Shown one piece after another: positions 1 to 8,135 of a DNA stretch of 36,265 nt. The DNA comes from Firmicutes bacterium UBA4882 (GTDB lineage: Bacteria > Bacillota > UBA4882), in assembly GCA_002399265.1 (NCBI GenBank), contig DHDG01000005.1, positions 17,727 through 53,991 on the forward strand, written 5' to 3'. Both the position numbers and the translations under genes were made by a program. Positions within the stretch are counted from its first letter, which is position 1. Each line of letters begins with the position of its first letter. Below the pieces are notes generated by a model. It did not search any database. It had not been told where the DNA came from and saw nothing but the letters and a program-made list of their open reading frames with translations.

Positions 1-1145
1 GACGGAAGAACCGTCCCTGCGTCTTTCCCAAGAGCGGTGGCCGCCTCCGACCCCTCCCCGGATGCGTCGTATGCAGCCAGTTCAGCCTCCAGCTGGGCGT
101 GGGTTTCTGCATATTGCTGCTCTTTGGTGTTAGTCTGGCGAATAGCAGCATCCATGTTAATCAGATTATCTAAATCAGTGCCCGTTTCGGCAGGGGCGTC
201 TATGAACTCTGGATAATCACGTACTATTTGGCTTTCCAGCGCATTAACCCGTTGTTCAATGGCAGCGGCGTTTTGGACGGCATTTTCAAGTTCCATACGA
301 TTCCTCGAGCTCATGCGGTATCTTTCAGCCGCCATTTTCCACTCGCCCATTGCGTCCAAAACGCCCTTATTTAACTGATAATCCGCCTCTGCCTTTTGTT
401 TTTGCTCACGCAAGGCGGCGGCGTTTTTTTTCAGTTCTTCAAACTCGTCCACCTGTCCCTGCTCTTGGGCAATGGCCTGCTGTAACGACTCAATTTTCGC
501 GGAGAGATTTTCTAATTGACGTGCTTCGCGAAGGTCGCGCGGCGTCACGCCTTTTTCCCCTGTGAAGCGCGTGTATTCTTTCAGTTCGTTAGCCAGTTTA
601 TCCAGGGACTGCTCAAATGACTTGCCAGAACCGGATAGCAGTCCCTGCAGCCTTTCGTCAAGCGTCTCCGACTCCGGCAACGGTTGGATTAGGCAAAATG
701 TCGCTTCGAACAGTTCACGGTTAGTCATCCCAAAAAGTTGCTGTATGATCGCCTCATAACTGGTATTACGGTGGCGGGCACCGGGATTATGTTCGCCGGT
801 GCTGATTTCCTTCCATTTGCCGCCCTCTTCTTTAGAAAAAGAGATTCGATTGGAATCAAAATCCCGCTCAATATGATGCGGTACGCCATCAGCCAAAAAG
901 TCCAGCTTGCCTTCAAACCGCCTGGGATTAAACCAATTTCTAAACCGGCCCTGTCCGAAAGCAACCTGATCCGAGGTCTGCGGAATGCCAAAAATGATAG
1001 CGGCGATTCCAGAAACGAGCGACGACTTCCCCGTTTCATTACTGGCTGACAGCACGTTCAGCCCATCATCCAAATCGACGACCACCGAGTCACGATAAGG
1101 ACCAAAGCCCGACAGCTCAACGCGTCGGAGTATGATACGCGGCAT
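1..1145 (-). CDS. SbcC/YhaN-type AAA ATPase of a nuclease complex, partial (3' end beyond the window)
   Basis: The frame is open from an ATG at 1145 down to the left edge (about 381 codons), so only the N-terminal part is present. It begins MPRIILRRVELSGFGPYRD and carries a P-loop near residues 34-43 (ASNETGKSS). The NExGKS form is more typical of YhaN-like ATPases than of classical SbcC (GxxGAGKT). From about residue 180 it turns into long charged, Ala/Glu/Gln-rich helix, as expected for the coiled-coil arm of SMC-like repair ATPases. Its ATG directly follows the TAA of the nuclease gene with no gap, so the two are almost certainly co-translated and act as one complex that processes DNA ends or hairpins in the cytoplasm. 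The C-terminal Walker B/signature half is not visible. Function as a repair ATPase is well supported; the exact subfamily is less certain. Confidence 0.8.
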   Translation of the reverse strand, partial: MPRIILRRVELSGFGPYRDSVVVDLDDGLNVLSASNETGKSSLVSGIAAIIFGIPQTSDQVAFGQGRFRNWFNPRRFEGKLDFLADGVPHHIERDFDSNRISFSKEEGGKWKEISTGEHNPGARHRNTSYEAIIQQLFGMTNRELFEATFCLIQPLPESETLDERLQGLLSGSGKSFEQSLDKLANELKEYTRFTGEKGVTPRDLREARQLENLSAKIESLQQAIAQEQGQVDEFEELKKNAAALREQKQKAEADYQLNKGVLDAMGEWKMAAERYRMSSRNRMELENAVQNAAAIEQRVNALESQIVRDYPEFIDAPAETGTDLDNLINMDAAIRQTNTKEQQYAETHAQLEAELAAYDASGEGSEAATALGKDAGTVLP

Positions 1146-2387
1146 TTACTGCGCACCTCCCGTTCCTGTCAGTGCGGCAATGCCTTTCAGCATGGCCATA
1201 CTGATCACTTTACGATTATGATCATCGGCGGCTTCATTCAAAGCAGTCATCATACGTCGGACGAAAAAGCCTCTGACAGTCTGCTCTTTAGCATAGGATT
1301 CAAGCAGTTCCGGAGCAAGATAAGCGGTTTCGTCGGTCACGTCCAAAAAATAAAAGGAATCCGCAGCCAATGACCGTAGCCGCTCTGAATCCACAACAAA
1401 GACAGGCACGCCTGTCAACCGGATCTGCCTGATGGAGGCGCGGTCTGCCTCGCTGCGTTCCGCAAGCGCTTTTATGCGACTAAGAACTTCGTCTTCGCCA
1501 GAAAGACCTGATAGATCCAACGTGTCCTGTAAACAACGACGCACATCAGGAACCGGAACTTTTTCGACAGTAATGGTGCCTGCACTTGCGCCAGCTTTTA
1601 CGCCTGCACTAGCGCCTGCACCAGCACCAGCCGTGGCCGCGGCCGCCATTCCACCCGCCGCGTCTACATTAATATTGATTATGCTGAAAAATCCGGTGCC
1701 GGGATCCGAAAAGCTCTTTGCCTCAATGGCACCAGGATAAAGGAAGTGCGTCTGCTCCTTCTTCTTTTCCTGATATTTATGAATATGGCCGAGCGCCACA
1801 AAATCATAGCCGGCTGCTGCCAAAGCATCTGAAGCCAGTGGCAAACTGCGGTCGCCAGCATCCCAATCCAAAGACCCGTGAAAAACACCGATATGCACAC
1901 CCGGCGTGGCGCCTGCTTTTGGCAAGCAGGAGGCATCCATAATGGGTTTGGTCAAACCGCCTGTATAGGCTAATGAATATAGATAGCAGGGCGTGTTATT
2001 AATCTGCAGCTGCGCAACACAGTCAGGCTGAGGATTATGTACCAATATGCCCGGCCAGTCGGACGCGCGGCGGCGATAGACTGAATCATGATAAGAAATT
2101 TCGTCATGATTGCCCGGAACGGTTACCACAGTAATGCCCTTGTCCGTCAGACGGCGCAGATCTTTGATTACTGCTTCCTCCAAGACCGGATCAGGGCGAT
2201 GGGTTTCGAAAAGGTCTCCGGCAATAATCACCATCTGAATAGCGCCCTTTTCGGAGAGCGCATAATCGACAGCACGTTTAAGCAGACTGTCCCGCACACG
2301 TTGGCGTTCTTCCTGAAGATTTCCCATAAAAGAAGGACTCCACCCTAAATGCAAGTCCGCAAGATGAAGCACACGCATTGGCGCCAT
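1146..2387 (-). CDS. SbcD/YhaO-type DNA repair exonuclease (metallophosphoesterase)
   Basis: A 413-residue calcineurin-like phosphoesterase. The metal-binding motifs are in order: DLHLG (11-15), GDLF (57-60), GNHDE (92-96), H170 in VFHGSLD, and GHIH (200-203). In this family such proteins are Mn-dependent nucleases that partner an SMC-like ATPase, here encoded immediately downstream. The ATG at 2387 is chosen because AGGAGG lies 7 nt upstream; the frame stays open 50 codons further but that part has no ribosome site, is unlike the family, and crosses a terminator. Odd feature: residues about 242-271 are an almost pure Ala/Gly/Thr/Ser stretch inserted between the phosphoesterase core and the C-terminal cap, probably a flexible expansion. 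SbcD and YhaO are both plausible names; the length (about 410) suits either. Confidence 0.88.
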   Translation of the reverse strand: MAPMRVLHLADLHLGWSPSFMGNLQEERQRVRDSLLKRAVDYALSEKGAIQMVIIAGDLFETHRPDPVLEEAVIKDLRRLTDKGITVVTVPGNHDEISYHDSVYRRRASDWPGILVHNPQPDCVAQLQINNTPCYLYSLAYTGGLTKPIMDASCLPKAGATPGVHIGVFHGSLDWDAGDRSLPLASDALAAAGYDFVALGHIHKYQEKKKEQTHFLYPGAIEAKSFSDPGTGFFSIININVDAAGGMAAAATAGAGAGASAGVKAGASAGTITVEKVPVPDVRRCLQDTLDLSGLSGEDEVLSRIKALAERSEADRASIRQIRLTGVPVFVVDSERLRSLAADSFYFLDVTDETAYLAPELLESYAKEQTVRGFFVRRMMTALNEAADDHNRKVISMAMLKGIAALTGTGGAQ

Positions 2388-2492
2388 CTTAATACCTCCT
2401 GATTCTGGCGATCTGGGTCTCGCCATCTGGCCACTAACTGGAAGTATTCTGCACGCAAGAAGCCGCAGCCTGCTGCCGTTGCTTTTTTTATC

Positions 2493-2521
2493 AAAAAACC
2501 GCCTCCTAATAAAGGAAGCGG
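2493..2521 (-). terminator. Rho-independent terminator after the flavoprotein gene
   Basis: On the minus strand CCGCTTCC, a 7-nt loop and GGAGGCGG form an 8-bp stem (one G-U pair) followed by TTTTTT. It lies 70 nt past the stop of the flavoprotein gene and about 105 nt before the nuclease start, so it separates the two transcription units. Confidence 0.8.
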
Positions 2522-2590
2522 CCATTTCAAGCGCCAAAGGGCGTCAATCATCATCGCAAAGCGTTACTCACGCCACATCATCGCTCAGAC

Positions 2591-4669
2591 TCAATCCATA
2601 AGCGGCCGATCACTCATGCCGCCACCCGATCCTATATTTAAGTCCGGCGGTATCGCGTCCGCAGTGTGATCTCGGTGATCCTGATGATCCTTGAGACCAT
2701 ACTCGCGGAAACTGACTTTATCCCCGCGATCATAGGACGACCACAGGGTTCGCGCCACCACGTTAGCTTCATAGAAAGCCTGCGTAGCTTTGCGCGGTTC
2801 CAGCGCATCGCCGATTACCTCGAGCCTGGCAATATCGGCCAGCTCCTCCTGCAGATCGCTGACGCTTCTTACACCGGTCGCAATTACCACTGTGTCAGCC
2901 GGAATTCGGGCCGCCTCATCGCAACATGTCTCAACATATTGAGCTGTAATGCGCTTTAGGCGGGTATTAGTCTGCAACTTTACCCCGTATTTACGCAAAC
3001 GTTCCATCAAGAAGTATTTGCGTGCTGGTCCGATCGTGGCGGCGACTTCTTCAAACATTTCGATCACAGTAACATCTTTGCCAAGATCACCGAGCACTTC
3101 GGCTGTTTCCAGTCCGGTAGCACCGCCGCCAACAACCACTATTTTTGAGCCGGCTTTTTGTGGGTCTTCCAGTATCTCATGAGCCTGAAAGACATGCGGC
3201 AGGTCGGCACCTTCAACCTGATCTGGAATACGAGGCACTGCTCCAGTAGCCAGGATAATGACATCCGGCTGTTCCTGGCGTACCAGTCCAGGTGTCGCGG
3301 GGGTATTTAGGCGCACGTCCACTCCACTGCGATAGAGGTTGTCAATCAGCCACTGCACATCGCCGGCAATTTCATATTTATAAGGAGCCTTGCCGGCCAG
3401 GCGCCACTGTCCTCCCAAGTGTCCGTAGCTTTCGAATAAGACTACTTTGGCCCCCCGATCGCCAAGAATGCGGGCCGCTTCCATCCCGGCCGCACCACCG
3501 CCCACTACGACCGCTTTCTTTTGGCCTTGAATCGGTTCAAACTGAAACTCAGTTTCCAGTCCGCGGCCGCAAGCGGGGTTAAGGATACAGCTGACATGCT
3601 TGCCTTCGATAGTCAGGCGGTCCACACACCCTTGATTACAGGCAATACAATGCCGGATTTCTGACACCCTGCCCTGCATCGCCTTGTTTGGTAGCTGGGG
3701 ATCAGTCAACAGCGGCCTCCCCATCGCAATAAAATCGGCTTTGCCGCCTGCGATAATTTCCTCGGCCAGCTCTGGCGTATTAATGCGGTCAACCGCAATA
3801 ACGGGTACCTGCACCGCCTCTTTGACCGCAGCGGCCGCCCAGACATTGAAGCCGCGATCCAAATCCATTGGTGGAACAGTGTACTGAAGGCTTTCATAAA
3901 CCCCAATGGAGACATGAATGGCGTCCACGCCTTTGCTAACCAGCATCGGAGCAATTCTTTTTGTGTCTTCGATGGTGAGGCCACCAGGCACATTTTCGAC
4001 TCCACTTATGCGGTAAATGATCGGATAATCCGGGCCGACCTTTTTACGGACCGCTTCAATGACTTCCAATGGAAAACGAGCCCGCTTCTCAAATGTGCCG
4101 CCATATTCGTCTGTTCGATGATTAGAATAGGGCGACATGAATTGGGACAGCAAATACCCATGGGCACCATGCAACTCAATGCAATCAAAGCCCGCCTCTT
4201 TGGCACGTCGCGCGGTTTCTGCAAATGCCTGCGTTAGCTCATGGATTTCTTCCACAGACAACGCTTTGGGTTTCTCCCGACATACCGGACACGCAATCTC
4301 AGAAGCAGACACAATTGGCATACCGGTTAACGCCGAATTGGTTTGGCGTCCGGCATGCCACAATTGCACACAGGCGGCGGCTCCGGCTTTATGAATTGCC
4401 TCTGTCAAACGCCTAAAGCCAGGAATGTATGAATCATCATACAAAGTAACACCAACACCGCCGCCAGTGGTGGGATGCACCTTGGCGATTTCGACTGTCA
4501 CCATTCCTACTCCGCCAGCTGCGATTATCCGGTGATAATCAATCAATTCATCGGTGACTGATCCATCTTTGGCACTCAACTGGCTACCCATCGCAGGCAG
4601 GATTAATCTGTTCTTTAACTCGAGCCGACCAATCCGGCCTGGCTTAAATACATTTGGAAAGCTGGTCAT
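2591..4669 (-). CDS. NADH:flavin oxidoreductase, 2,4-dienoyl-CoA reductase/BaiCD-like (FMN, 4Fe-4S, FAD)
   Basis: A 692-residue enzyme of the old-yellow-enzyme plus pyridine-nucleotide-oxidoreductase architecture. An N-terminal FMN TIM barrel (about 1-335) starts with FKPGRIGRLELKNR and includes the catalytic HGAHGYLLSQF segment (167-177). Four cysteines (341, 344, 348, 361) match the CxxCxxxC...C ligands of the linking 4Fe-4S cluster. A first Rossmann motif (VVGGGAAG, about 388-395) binds FAD and a second (VVGGGATG, about 512-519) binds NAD(P)H. Family members reduce enoyl-CoA or alpha,beta-unsaturated carbonyl compounds; the substrate here cannot be told from sequence. The last 35 residues (His/Asp-rich KDHQDHRDH, then Gly-rich) extend past the usual end. 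It lies 70 nt downstream of a WYL regulator in the same direction, which may control it. Confidence 0.88.
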   Translation of the reverse strand: MTSFPNVFKPGRIGRLELKNRLILPAMGSQLSAKDGSVTDELIDYHRIIAAGGVGMVTVEIAKVHPTTGGGVGVTLYDDSYIPGFRRLTEAIHKAGAAACVQLWHAGRQTNSALTGMPIVSASEIACPVCREKPKALSVEEIHELTQAFAETARRAKEAGFDCIELHGAHGYLLSQFMSPYSNHRTDEYGGTFEKRARFPLEVIEAVRKKVGPDYPIIYRISGVENVPGGLTIEDTKRIAPMLVSKGVDAIHVSIGVYESLQYTVPPMDLDRGFNVWAAAAVKEAVQVPVIAVDRINTPELAEEIIAGGKADFIAMGRPLLTDPQLPNKAMQGRVSEIRHCIACNQGCVDRLTIEGKHVSCILNPACGRGLETEFQFEPIQGQKKAVVVGGGAAGMEAARILGDRGAKVVLFESYGHLGGQWRLAGKAPYKYEIAGDVQWLIDNLYRSGVDVRLNTPATPGLVRQEQPDVIILATGAVPRIPDQVEGADLPHVFQAHEILEDPQKAGSKIVVVGGGATGLETAEVLGDLGKDVTVIEMFEEVAATIGPARKYFLMERLRKYGVKLQTNTRLKRITAQYVETCCDEAARIPADTVVIATGVRSVSDLQEELADIARLEVIGDALEPRKATQAFYEANVVARTLWSSYDRGDKVSFREYGLKDHQDHRDHTADAIPPDLNIGSGGGMSDRPLMD

Positions 4670-4681
4670 TAAACCGAATCC

Positions 4682-4740
4682 CTGCTTTCATAGTTTACTC
4701 CCTGCTATAGTCTGACCCTTTGAAAGCAGTTATAAACTAT
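4682..4740 (-). promoter_or_regulatory. Interleaved inverted repeats between the WYL gene and the flavoprotein gene
   Basis: CTGCTTTCA (4682-4690) is repeated inverted at 4721-4729, and ATAGTTTA (4690-4697) is repeated inverted at 4733-4740. The arms are in the order A B ... A' B' rather than nested, so the RNA could form one stem or the other, or a pseudoknot, and the DNA could hold two operator half-sites. It fills the whole 70-nt gap ahead of the flavoprotein start. No T tract follows, so a simple terminator is unlikely. Confidence 0.45.
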
Positions 4741-5750
4741 CAAGCCAAATCCAGTATCCCTTGCGCCTCAGCGCGGATTTCCTCCACCAATTCGGCAGGT
4801 TCAAGCACGCGCGCATGGCTGCCAAAGCCCAAAATCCACCTTTTAATGGACTCCAGCCCACTGACGGTCACCTCGAGTAGCACACCGCCGTCCTCCAGTT
4901 CGGTCAGTTTCTGATTGGGGTGCCACTGCCTTTCCCTAATCCAGCGAGCCTGGACCGTGTCAAACACCACCTTGACATTATATTCTGCGCCCCGCTCAAT
5001 TCCCCAGCTATGATCAAGGTAGTCGTCAATTGAAAAGTCGCGCGGACGTTTGAAAATACGTTCCGTCAGTTTTAGTGATCTGATGCGGTCAACCGCCAAA
5101 GTGCGCAGTTCCTGGCGCGTGTGACAATACCCGATCACATACCACGCCCCAGCCTCCATACGCAAATGATAGGGATCATAATCGCGCCAACTGGAAGCAT
5201 CTCTGGTGGCCGTGTAGTATTCCATATTAACAATATGGTTTTTCGCAATGGCTTCTGATAATAGTCGAAAATGTGATGTGAGCTTATCCTCATCCCCGCG
5301 CACCGGTGGTGAACCGAATGAGATTTCTCCGGCGAACGTATTCAGATCGATGCTCATTTTGTCTGCTAACAGCAACGGTAGCTTATTGACCACCTGGCGC
5401 GCCGCGTCAGCAAAAATAGTCCCAGCGGTCTCTGCCAACAGCCGCTGTCCCATTAACAACACCGCTACTTCCCCTTCGGTTAATTTAATCGTCGGCAGAC
5501 TAAAACTGCGTGTATAGCGATAACCCTTCTTGAAATGATCATATTCGAGGGGCGCACCAAATTGATCGCGCAACAGCTCGATATCGCGCTCAATGGTGCG
5601 GCGCGAAACCTCCAATTTCTCGGCAATATCCTTGACACATGGACATGCACCACTCTCCAGCATGCGATGGATCATTAATATGCGATACATCACGGCCCTG
5701 GTCTGCCGTACGTGCTTGGAGGCACCGCCGCTTGCAGTAGTATCAGGCAT
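4740..5750 (-). CDS. WYL-domain transcriptional regulator (DeoR-type HTH)
   Basis: About 336 residues. An N-terminal winged helix-turn-helix (RILMIHRMLESG, then DIAEKLEVSRRTIERDIELL, about 23-63) has the form of HTH_11/DeoR-like domains. It is followed by a linker region and a WYL domain around IVNMEYYTATRDASSWRDYDPYHL...WYVIGYCHTRQELRTLAVDRI, and a C-terminal extension. WYL proteins bind ligands, often nucleotides or nucleic acid, and act as repressors or activators. The ATG at 5750 is preferred because GAAGAGG lies about 9 nt upstream; a TTG at 5801 would add 17 residues with no ribosome site. It sits just upstream of the flavoprotein gene and shares a 240-nt divergent region with the lipoprotein gene at 5991; either could be its target. 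Ligand unknown. Confidence 0.88.
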   Translation of the reverse strand: MPDTTASGGASKHVRQTRAVMYRILMIHRMLESGACPCVKDIAEKLEVSRRTIERDIELLRDQFGAPLEYDHFKKGYRYTRSFSLPTIKLTEGEVAVLLMGQRLLAETAGTIFADAARQVVNKLPLLLADKMSIDLNTFAGEISFGSPPVRGDEDKLTSHFRLLSEAIAKNHIVNMEYYTATRDASSWRDYDPYHLRMEAGAWYVIGYCHTRQELRTLAVDRIRSLKLTERIFKRPRDFSIDDYLDHSWGIERGAEYNVKVVFDTVQARWIRERQWHPNQKLTELEDGGVLLEVTVSGLESIKRWILGFGSHARVLEPAELVEEIRAEAQGILDLA

Positions 5751-5841
5751 CAGAATCAACCTCTTCCTGTAAAGTAGTATGTAGCAGTAGTCTTTTCGCA
5801 ATATTTACTATTTCTTGCTAGTTCGCGCTGCTCCTTTCAAA

Positions 5842-5871
5842 TGATCCAAATAAGTCCATCCCAATGGATCG
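5842..5871. repeat. Dispersed hairpin repeat, copy 1
   Basis: TGATCCAAATAAG followed by a small hairpin (TCCAT, loop, ATGGA) and ending GGATCG. The same 13-nt core and a similar hairpin recur at 12086-12116. The hairpin arms differ between copies but remain paired, which suggests a structured element. It lies in the divergent region between the WYL and lipoprotein genes. Confidence 0.5.
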
Positions 5872-5885
5872 GAACAGCCCCACGA

Positions 5886-5897
5886 ATCATTAATGAT
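5886..5897. promoter_or_regulatory. Perfect 12-bp palindrome in the divergent promoter region
   Basis: ATCATTAATGAT is a perfect palindrome within the 240-nt gap (5751-5990) between the divergent WYL regulator and lipoprotein genes. It resembles an operator for a dimeric regulator, perhaps the WYL protein itself. The rest of the gap holds the dispersed repeat at 5842-5871 and AT-rich sequence; I see no convincing -35/-10 pair. Confidence 0.35.
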
Positions 5898-5990
5898 ATT
5901 TTTTAGCATGGTTTCATAGTAATGATAAGGCTGTCTTATTTGTTTGCCATCAGCATCATAAAAAATTCGAAATGAAACGGAGGATCGGTT

Positions 5991-6929
5991 ATGTCTAAAA
6001 AAGTAATGCTGTTCGGACTCGTGTTGGTCATGCTCTTCATATTGTTATCTGGTTGTAGCAAGAGCGGCACAGCTACTGTGACTGGCTACATCATGGCTCC
6101 CAACGGCGAGGATCCAGTGGTCGGCGCGACCGTGTCAGTAAAAGGAAAAGGGATTAGTTCCAATACCAATGGGGTGGGAAAATACACCCTCTTCAATGTA
6201 CCGACTGGTAAACAGACCTTGCTTGCTGTGAAAGGCAATTTCAGAGTTGAATTCACAGTCAACGTGAGAAATGCCGGTACAACAGTGGAAGCCCCAATCG
6301 CCAAATTGACCACAAAGAAAATTGCGGTGGTGCCCGGCAGTTTTGACGACATCGGTACAGTCTTGGACAATCTGGATCTTGATTACACAGAATTCGATAG
6401 TATCTATGATTTAACAGCGTCAGTCCTGGACGATTACTCGATTGTCTTCCTGGCCTGCGGCGGAAGCGATGCACTATACCCGGATAGCAACCCGGCAGAT
6501 CGGGCTGTTTATGATAACCTACGTGCATTTGTAGCGAGTGGTGGCGGCATATACGGCTCAGACTGGGCTGCGGCGGCCATTTGTAGCTTATTTCCCGAAT
6601 ACATATCAGTGGTTGACTACAATGGAGAAAGTCAAGACTTAACAGTCACTGTTCTTGATAATGATATTAAGGCGCTCCTCGGAAAAAACACCTGTACCAT
6701 TTGTTATGATTTGGGTGCATGGGTATTGATCAAGGTTGAAGATCCAAGCAAGGTCCAAGTCGACGTAATAGGAGATCCGAACACTTATGAAGGCATTGTA
6801 GAGGATAGTCCGTTGTTGGTAGAATTCTCCTACGGTTCTGGGAGCGTGATCTATACCACCTTCCATAATGAAGAGCAGGTCACCCCGGACGGCCTGAAAA
6901 TTATCAAACACCTGGTATTCAGTCTGTAA
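5991..6929 (+). CDS. Lipoprotein with a carboxypeptidase-regulatory-like domain and a ThuA/GATase-like domain
   Basis: A 312-residue lipoprotein. The signal peptide ends in a lipobox (LLSGC, Cys22), so it should be exported and anchored to the membrane. Residues about 28-105 (VTGYIMAPNGEDPVVGATVSVKG...NTNGVGKYTLFNVPTG) are a CarboxypepD_reg-like beta-sandwich. From about 110 the chain (KIAVVPGSFDDIGTVLDNLDL...YSIVFLACGG...LRAFVASGGGIYGSDWAA...GSGSVIYTTFHNEEQ) follows the pattern of glutamine-amidotransferase-like/ThuA-like folds, which often lack catalysis. A GGAGG 7 nt upstream supports the ATG. It is monocistronic, with a strong hairpin after its stop. Precise function unknown; an extracytoplasmic binding or sensing role is inference. 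Confidence 0.8.
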   Translation: MSKKVMLFGLVLVMLFILLSGCSKSGTATVTGYIMAPNGEDPVVGATVSVKGKGISSNTNGVGKYTLFNVPTGKQTLLAVKGNFRVEFTVNVRNAGTTVEAPIAKLTTKKIAVVPGSFDDIGTVLDNLDLDYTEFDSIYDLTASVLDDYSIVFLACGGSDALYPDSNPADRAVYDNLRAFVASGGGIYGSDWAAAAICSLFPEYISVVDYNGESQDLTVTVLDNDIKALLGKNTCTICYDLGAWVLIKVEDPSKVQVDVIGDPNTYEGIVEDSPLLVEFSYGSGSVIYTTFHNEEQVTPDGLKIIKHLVFSL

Positions 6930-6954
6930 TAAGTAAAGCCAAAGCATCGAATGT

Positions 6955-6993
6955 CAAGCGCCTCCCTGACTTAACACAGGGAGGCGCGCGCTT
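6955..6993. terminator. Strong hairpin between convergent genes (probable bidirectional terminator)
   Basis: GCGCCTCCCTG (6958-6968) and CAGGGAGGCGC (6977-6987) form an 11-bp perfect stem with an 8-nt loop; the flanking CAAG/CTTG can extend it around a bulge. It sits exactly between the lipoprotein stop and the kinase stop on the opposite strand. Neither side has a long T run, so termination may be weak or serve as 3'-end protection. Confidence 0.55.
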
Positions 6994-6996
6994 GGA

Positions 6997-8130
6997 TCAC
7001 AAATGGATCGCAATATCGGCTTTTTCTCTAACTCGCTCATTAGCAAAATACTGTTCTTCCATAGGAATCCACTTTTCGGCGAAGACAAGCGCCATCGCCC
7101 GGCCGTTTCGCTTGAGGATCCTTTGCCTTTGCTCCTCAGGCGCGATATCACAAAACACGCGCAGGTCGGCATAACTGCCGAAAATGGGATGACTACTGTA
7201 GGAGCCCTCTACAATCCTCCATGTGTCGCTTTGTATCAGGCGTGATGCACCAAAATCCATGATACTACAGTCAAAACAGCGATAAGAAAATCCTTCACCC
7301 CGTTTCAGGAATGGGAGCACCTCTGCGCAAAAACGCTCATAATGGATATTCCCTCCGCTTTCAGCAGAACGCTCGGCGGTGCGCAACTCGGGAGGCAAAA
7401 AGAAATCATCCATACATACTACATCTGCTTTCAATACGGCGGATAATATGGCCGCAATCGTACTTTTTCCCGCAGCCGCACGTCCGTCGATGGCAATGAC
7501 TTTCGGTGTTTTTGCATCAATCGCACTCGCCTTTTCAAGAATTGGCAATGCTAATGCGTACTCTCTCCTGATAATGCGATAAGCCGGATGCTCATATTCC
7601 CGATACGCTTGGCTGTGACGCACCGGATTAACTCCCGTAGAAAGATACCGCTCTTTAAAGGACAACCATTCTGAGCTATCAAAAGGAAGCAGGCCATCTA
7701 CAATACATATGCCAACGGCCTCAAGGTACTCCAAAAAAAGCGTTTGCGCTTGCTCTTGTGCTTCCGTTTTGGCTGCCGATTCCATCCCCGCAGATTGGCA
7801 GAACATCTCAAATAGCCACACCATCGGTAACCCTCTATACTTCCAAGCCGCAAGATTGCATCTGACATAATCATCACTAATGGGCTCAAAGGTCTCAATG
7901 TCCTGTGCGGGAGTCTGTAAATATTCCTCCTGCAGATATTCCATTGCTTTCGTTTTATCTGAAAGCAGGTGCTCTGCGCCAAATGCTGCCTGAAAACACA
8001 GCTTGACGGCATCCTGCGGTGACATACTCGGATGCCGCAAGGCGTGCGCCTTCAAATGCTTTTCAAAAGCCTTCGTTTTCGTCTTCATATCCTTTTCGGT
8101 TTTCGTCTTCGCATTCGTCTGCATATTCAT
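6997..8130 (-). CDS. Uridine-kinase-like P-loop kinase with an extra N-terminal helical domain
   Basis: About 377 residues in two parts. Residues about 20-205 are a helical domain (HPSMSPQDAVKLCFQAAFGAEHLL, YVRCNLAAWKYRGLP) that I recognise only as a recurring uncharacterised bacterial family. Residues about 210-377 are a uridine kinase/phosphoribulokinase-type kinase: Walker A GRAAAGKST (216-224), a DDFF motif after beta-2, then EGSYSSHP and DLRVFCDI typical of this group, and a basic lid (RQRILKRNG). Relatives phosphorylate uridine, nicotinamide riboside, pantothenate or similar small molecules. It starts 5 nt past the stop of the ECF S component (ATG 8130; a TTG at 8139 would overlap that stop), so it is the last gene of the importer operon. 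Trapping the imported substrate by phosphorylation is the natural inference. The N-terminus has a Lys/Thr repeat. Confidence 0.8.
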   Translation of the reverse strand: MNMQTNAKTKTEKDMKTKTKAFEKHLKAHALRHPSMSPQDAVKLCFQAAFGAEHLLSDKTKAMEYLQEEYLQTPAQDIETFEPISDDYVRCNLAAWKYRGLPMVWLFEMFCQSAGMESAAKTEAQEQAQTLFLEYLEAVGICIVDGLLPFDSSEWLSFKERYLSTGVNPVRHSQAYREYEHPAYRIIRREYALALPILEKASAIDAKTPKVIAIDGRAAAGKSTIAAILSAVLKADVVCMDDFFLPPELRTAERSAESGGNIHYERFCAEVLPFLKRGEGFSYRCFDCSIMDFGASRLIQSDTWRIVEGSYSSHPIFGSYADLRVFCDIAPEEQRQRILKRNGRAMALVFAEKWIPMEEQYFANERVREKADIAIHL

Positions 8131-8135
8131 GATGA

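Noticed and set aside
2388..2537. Upstream extension of the nuclease gene
   Set aside because: It overlaps a terminator and lacks a ribosome site, while AGGAGG precedes the ATG at 2387.
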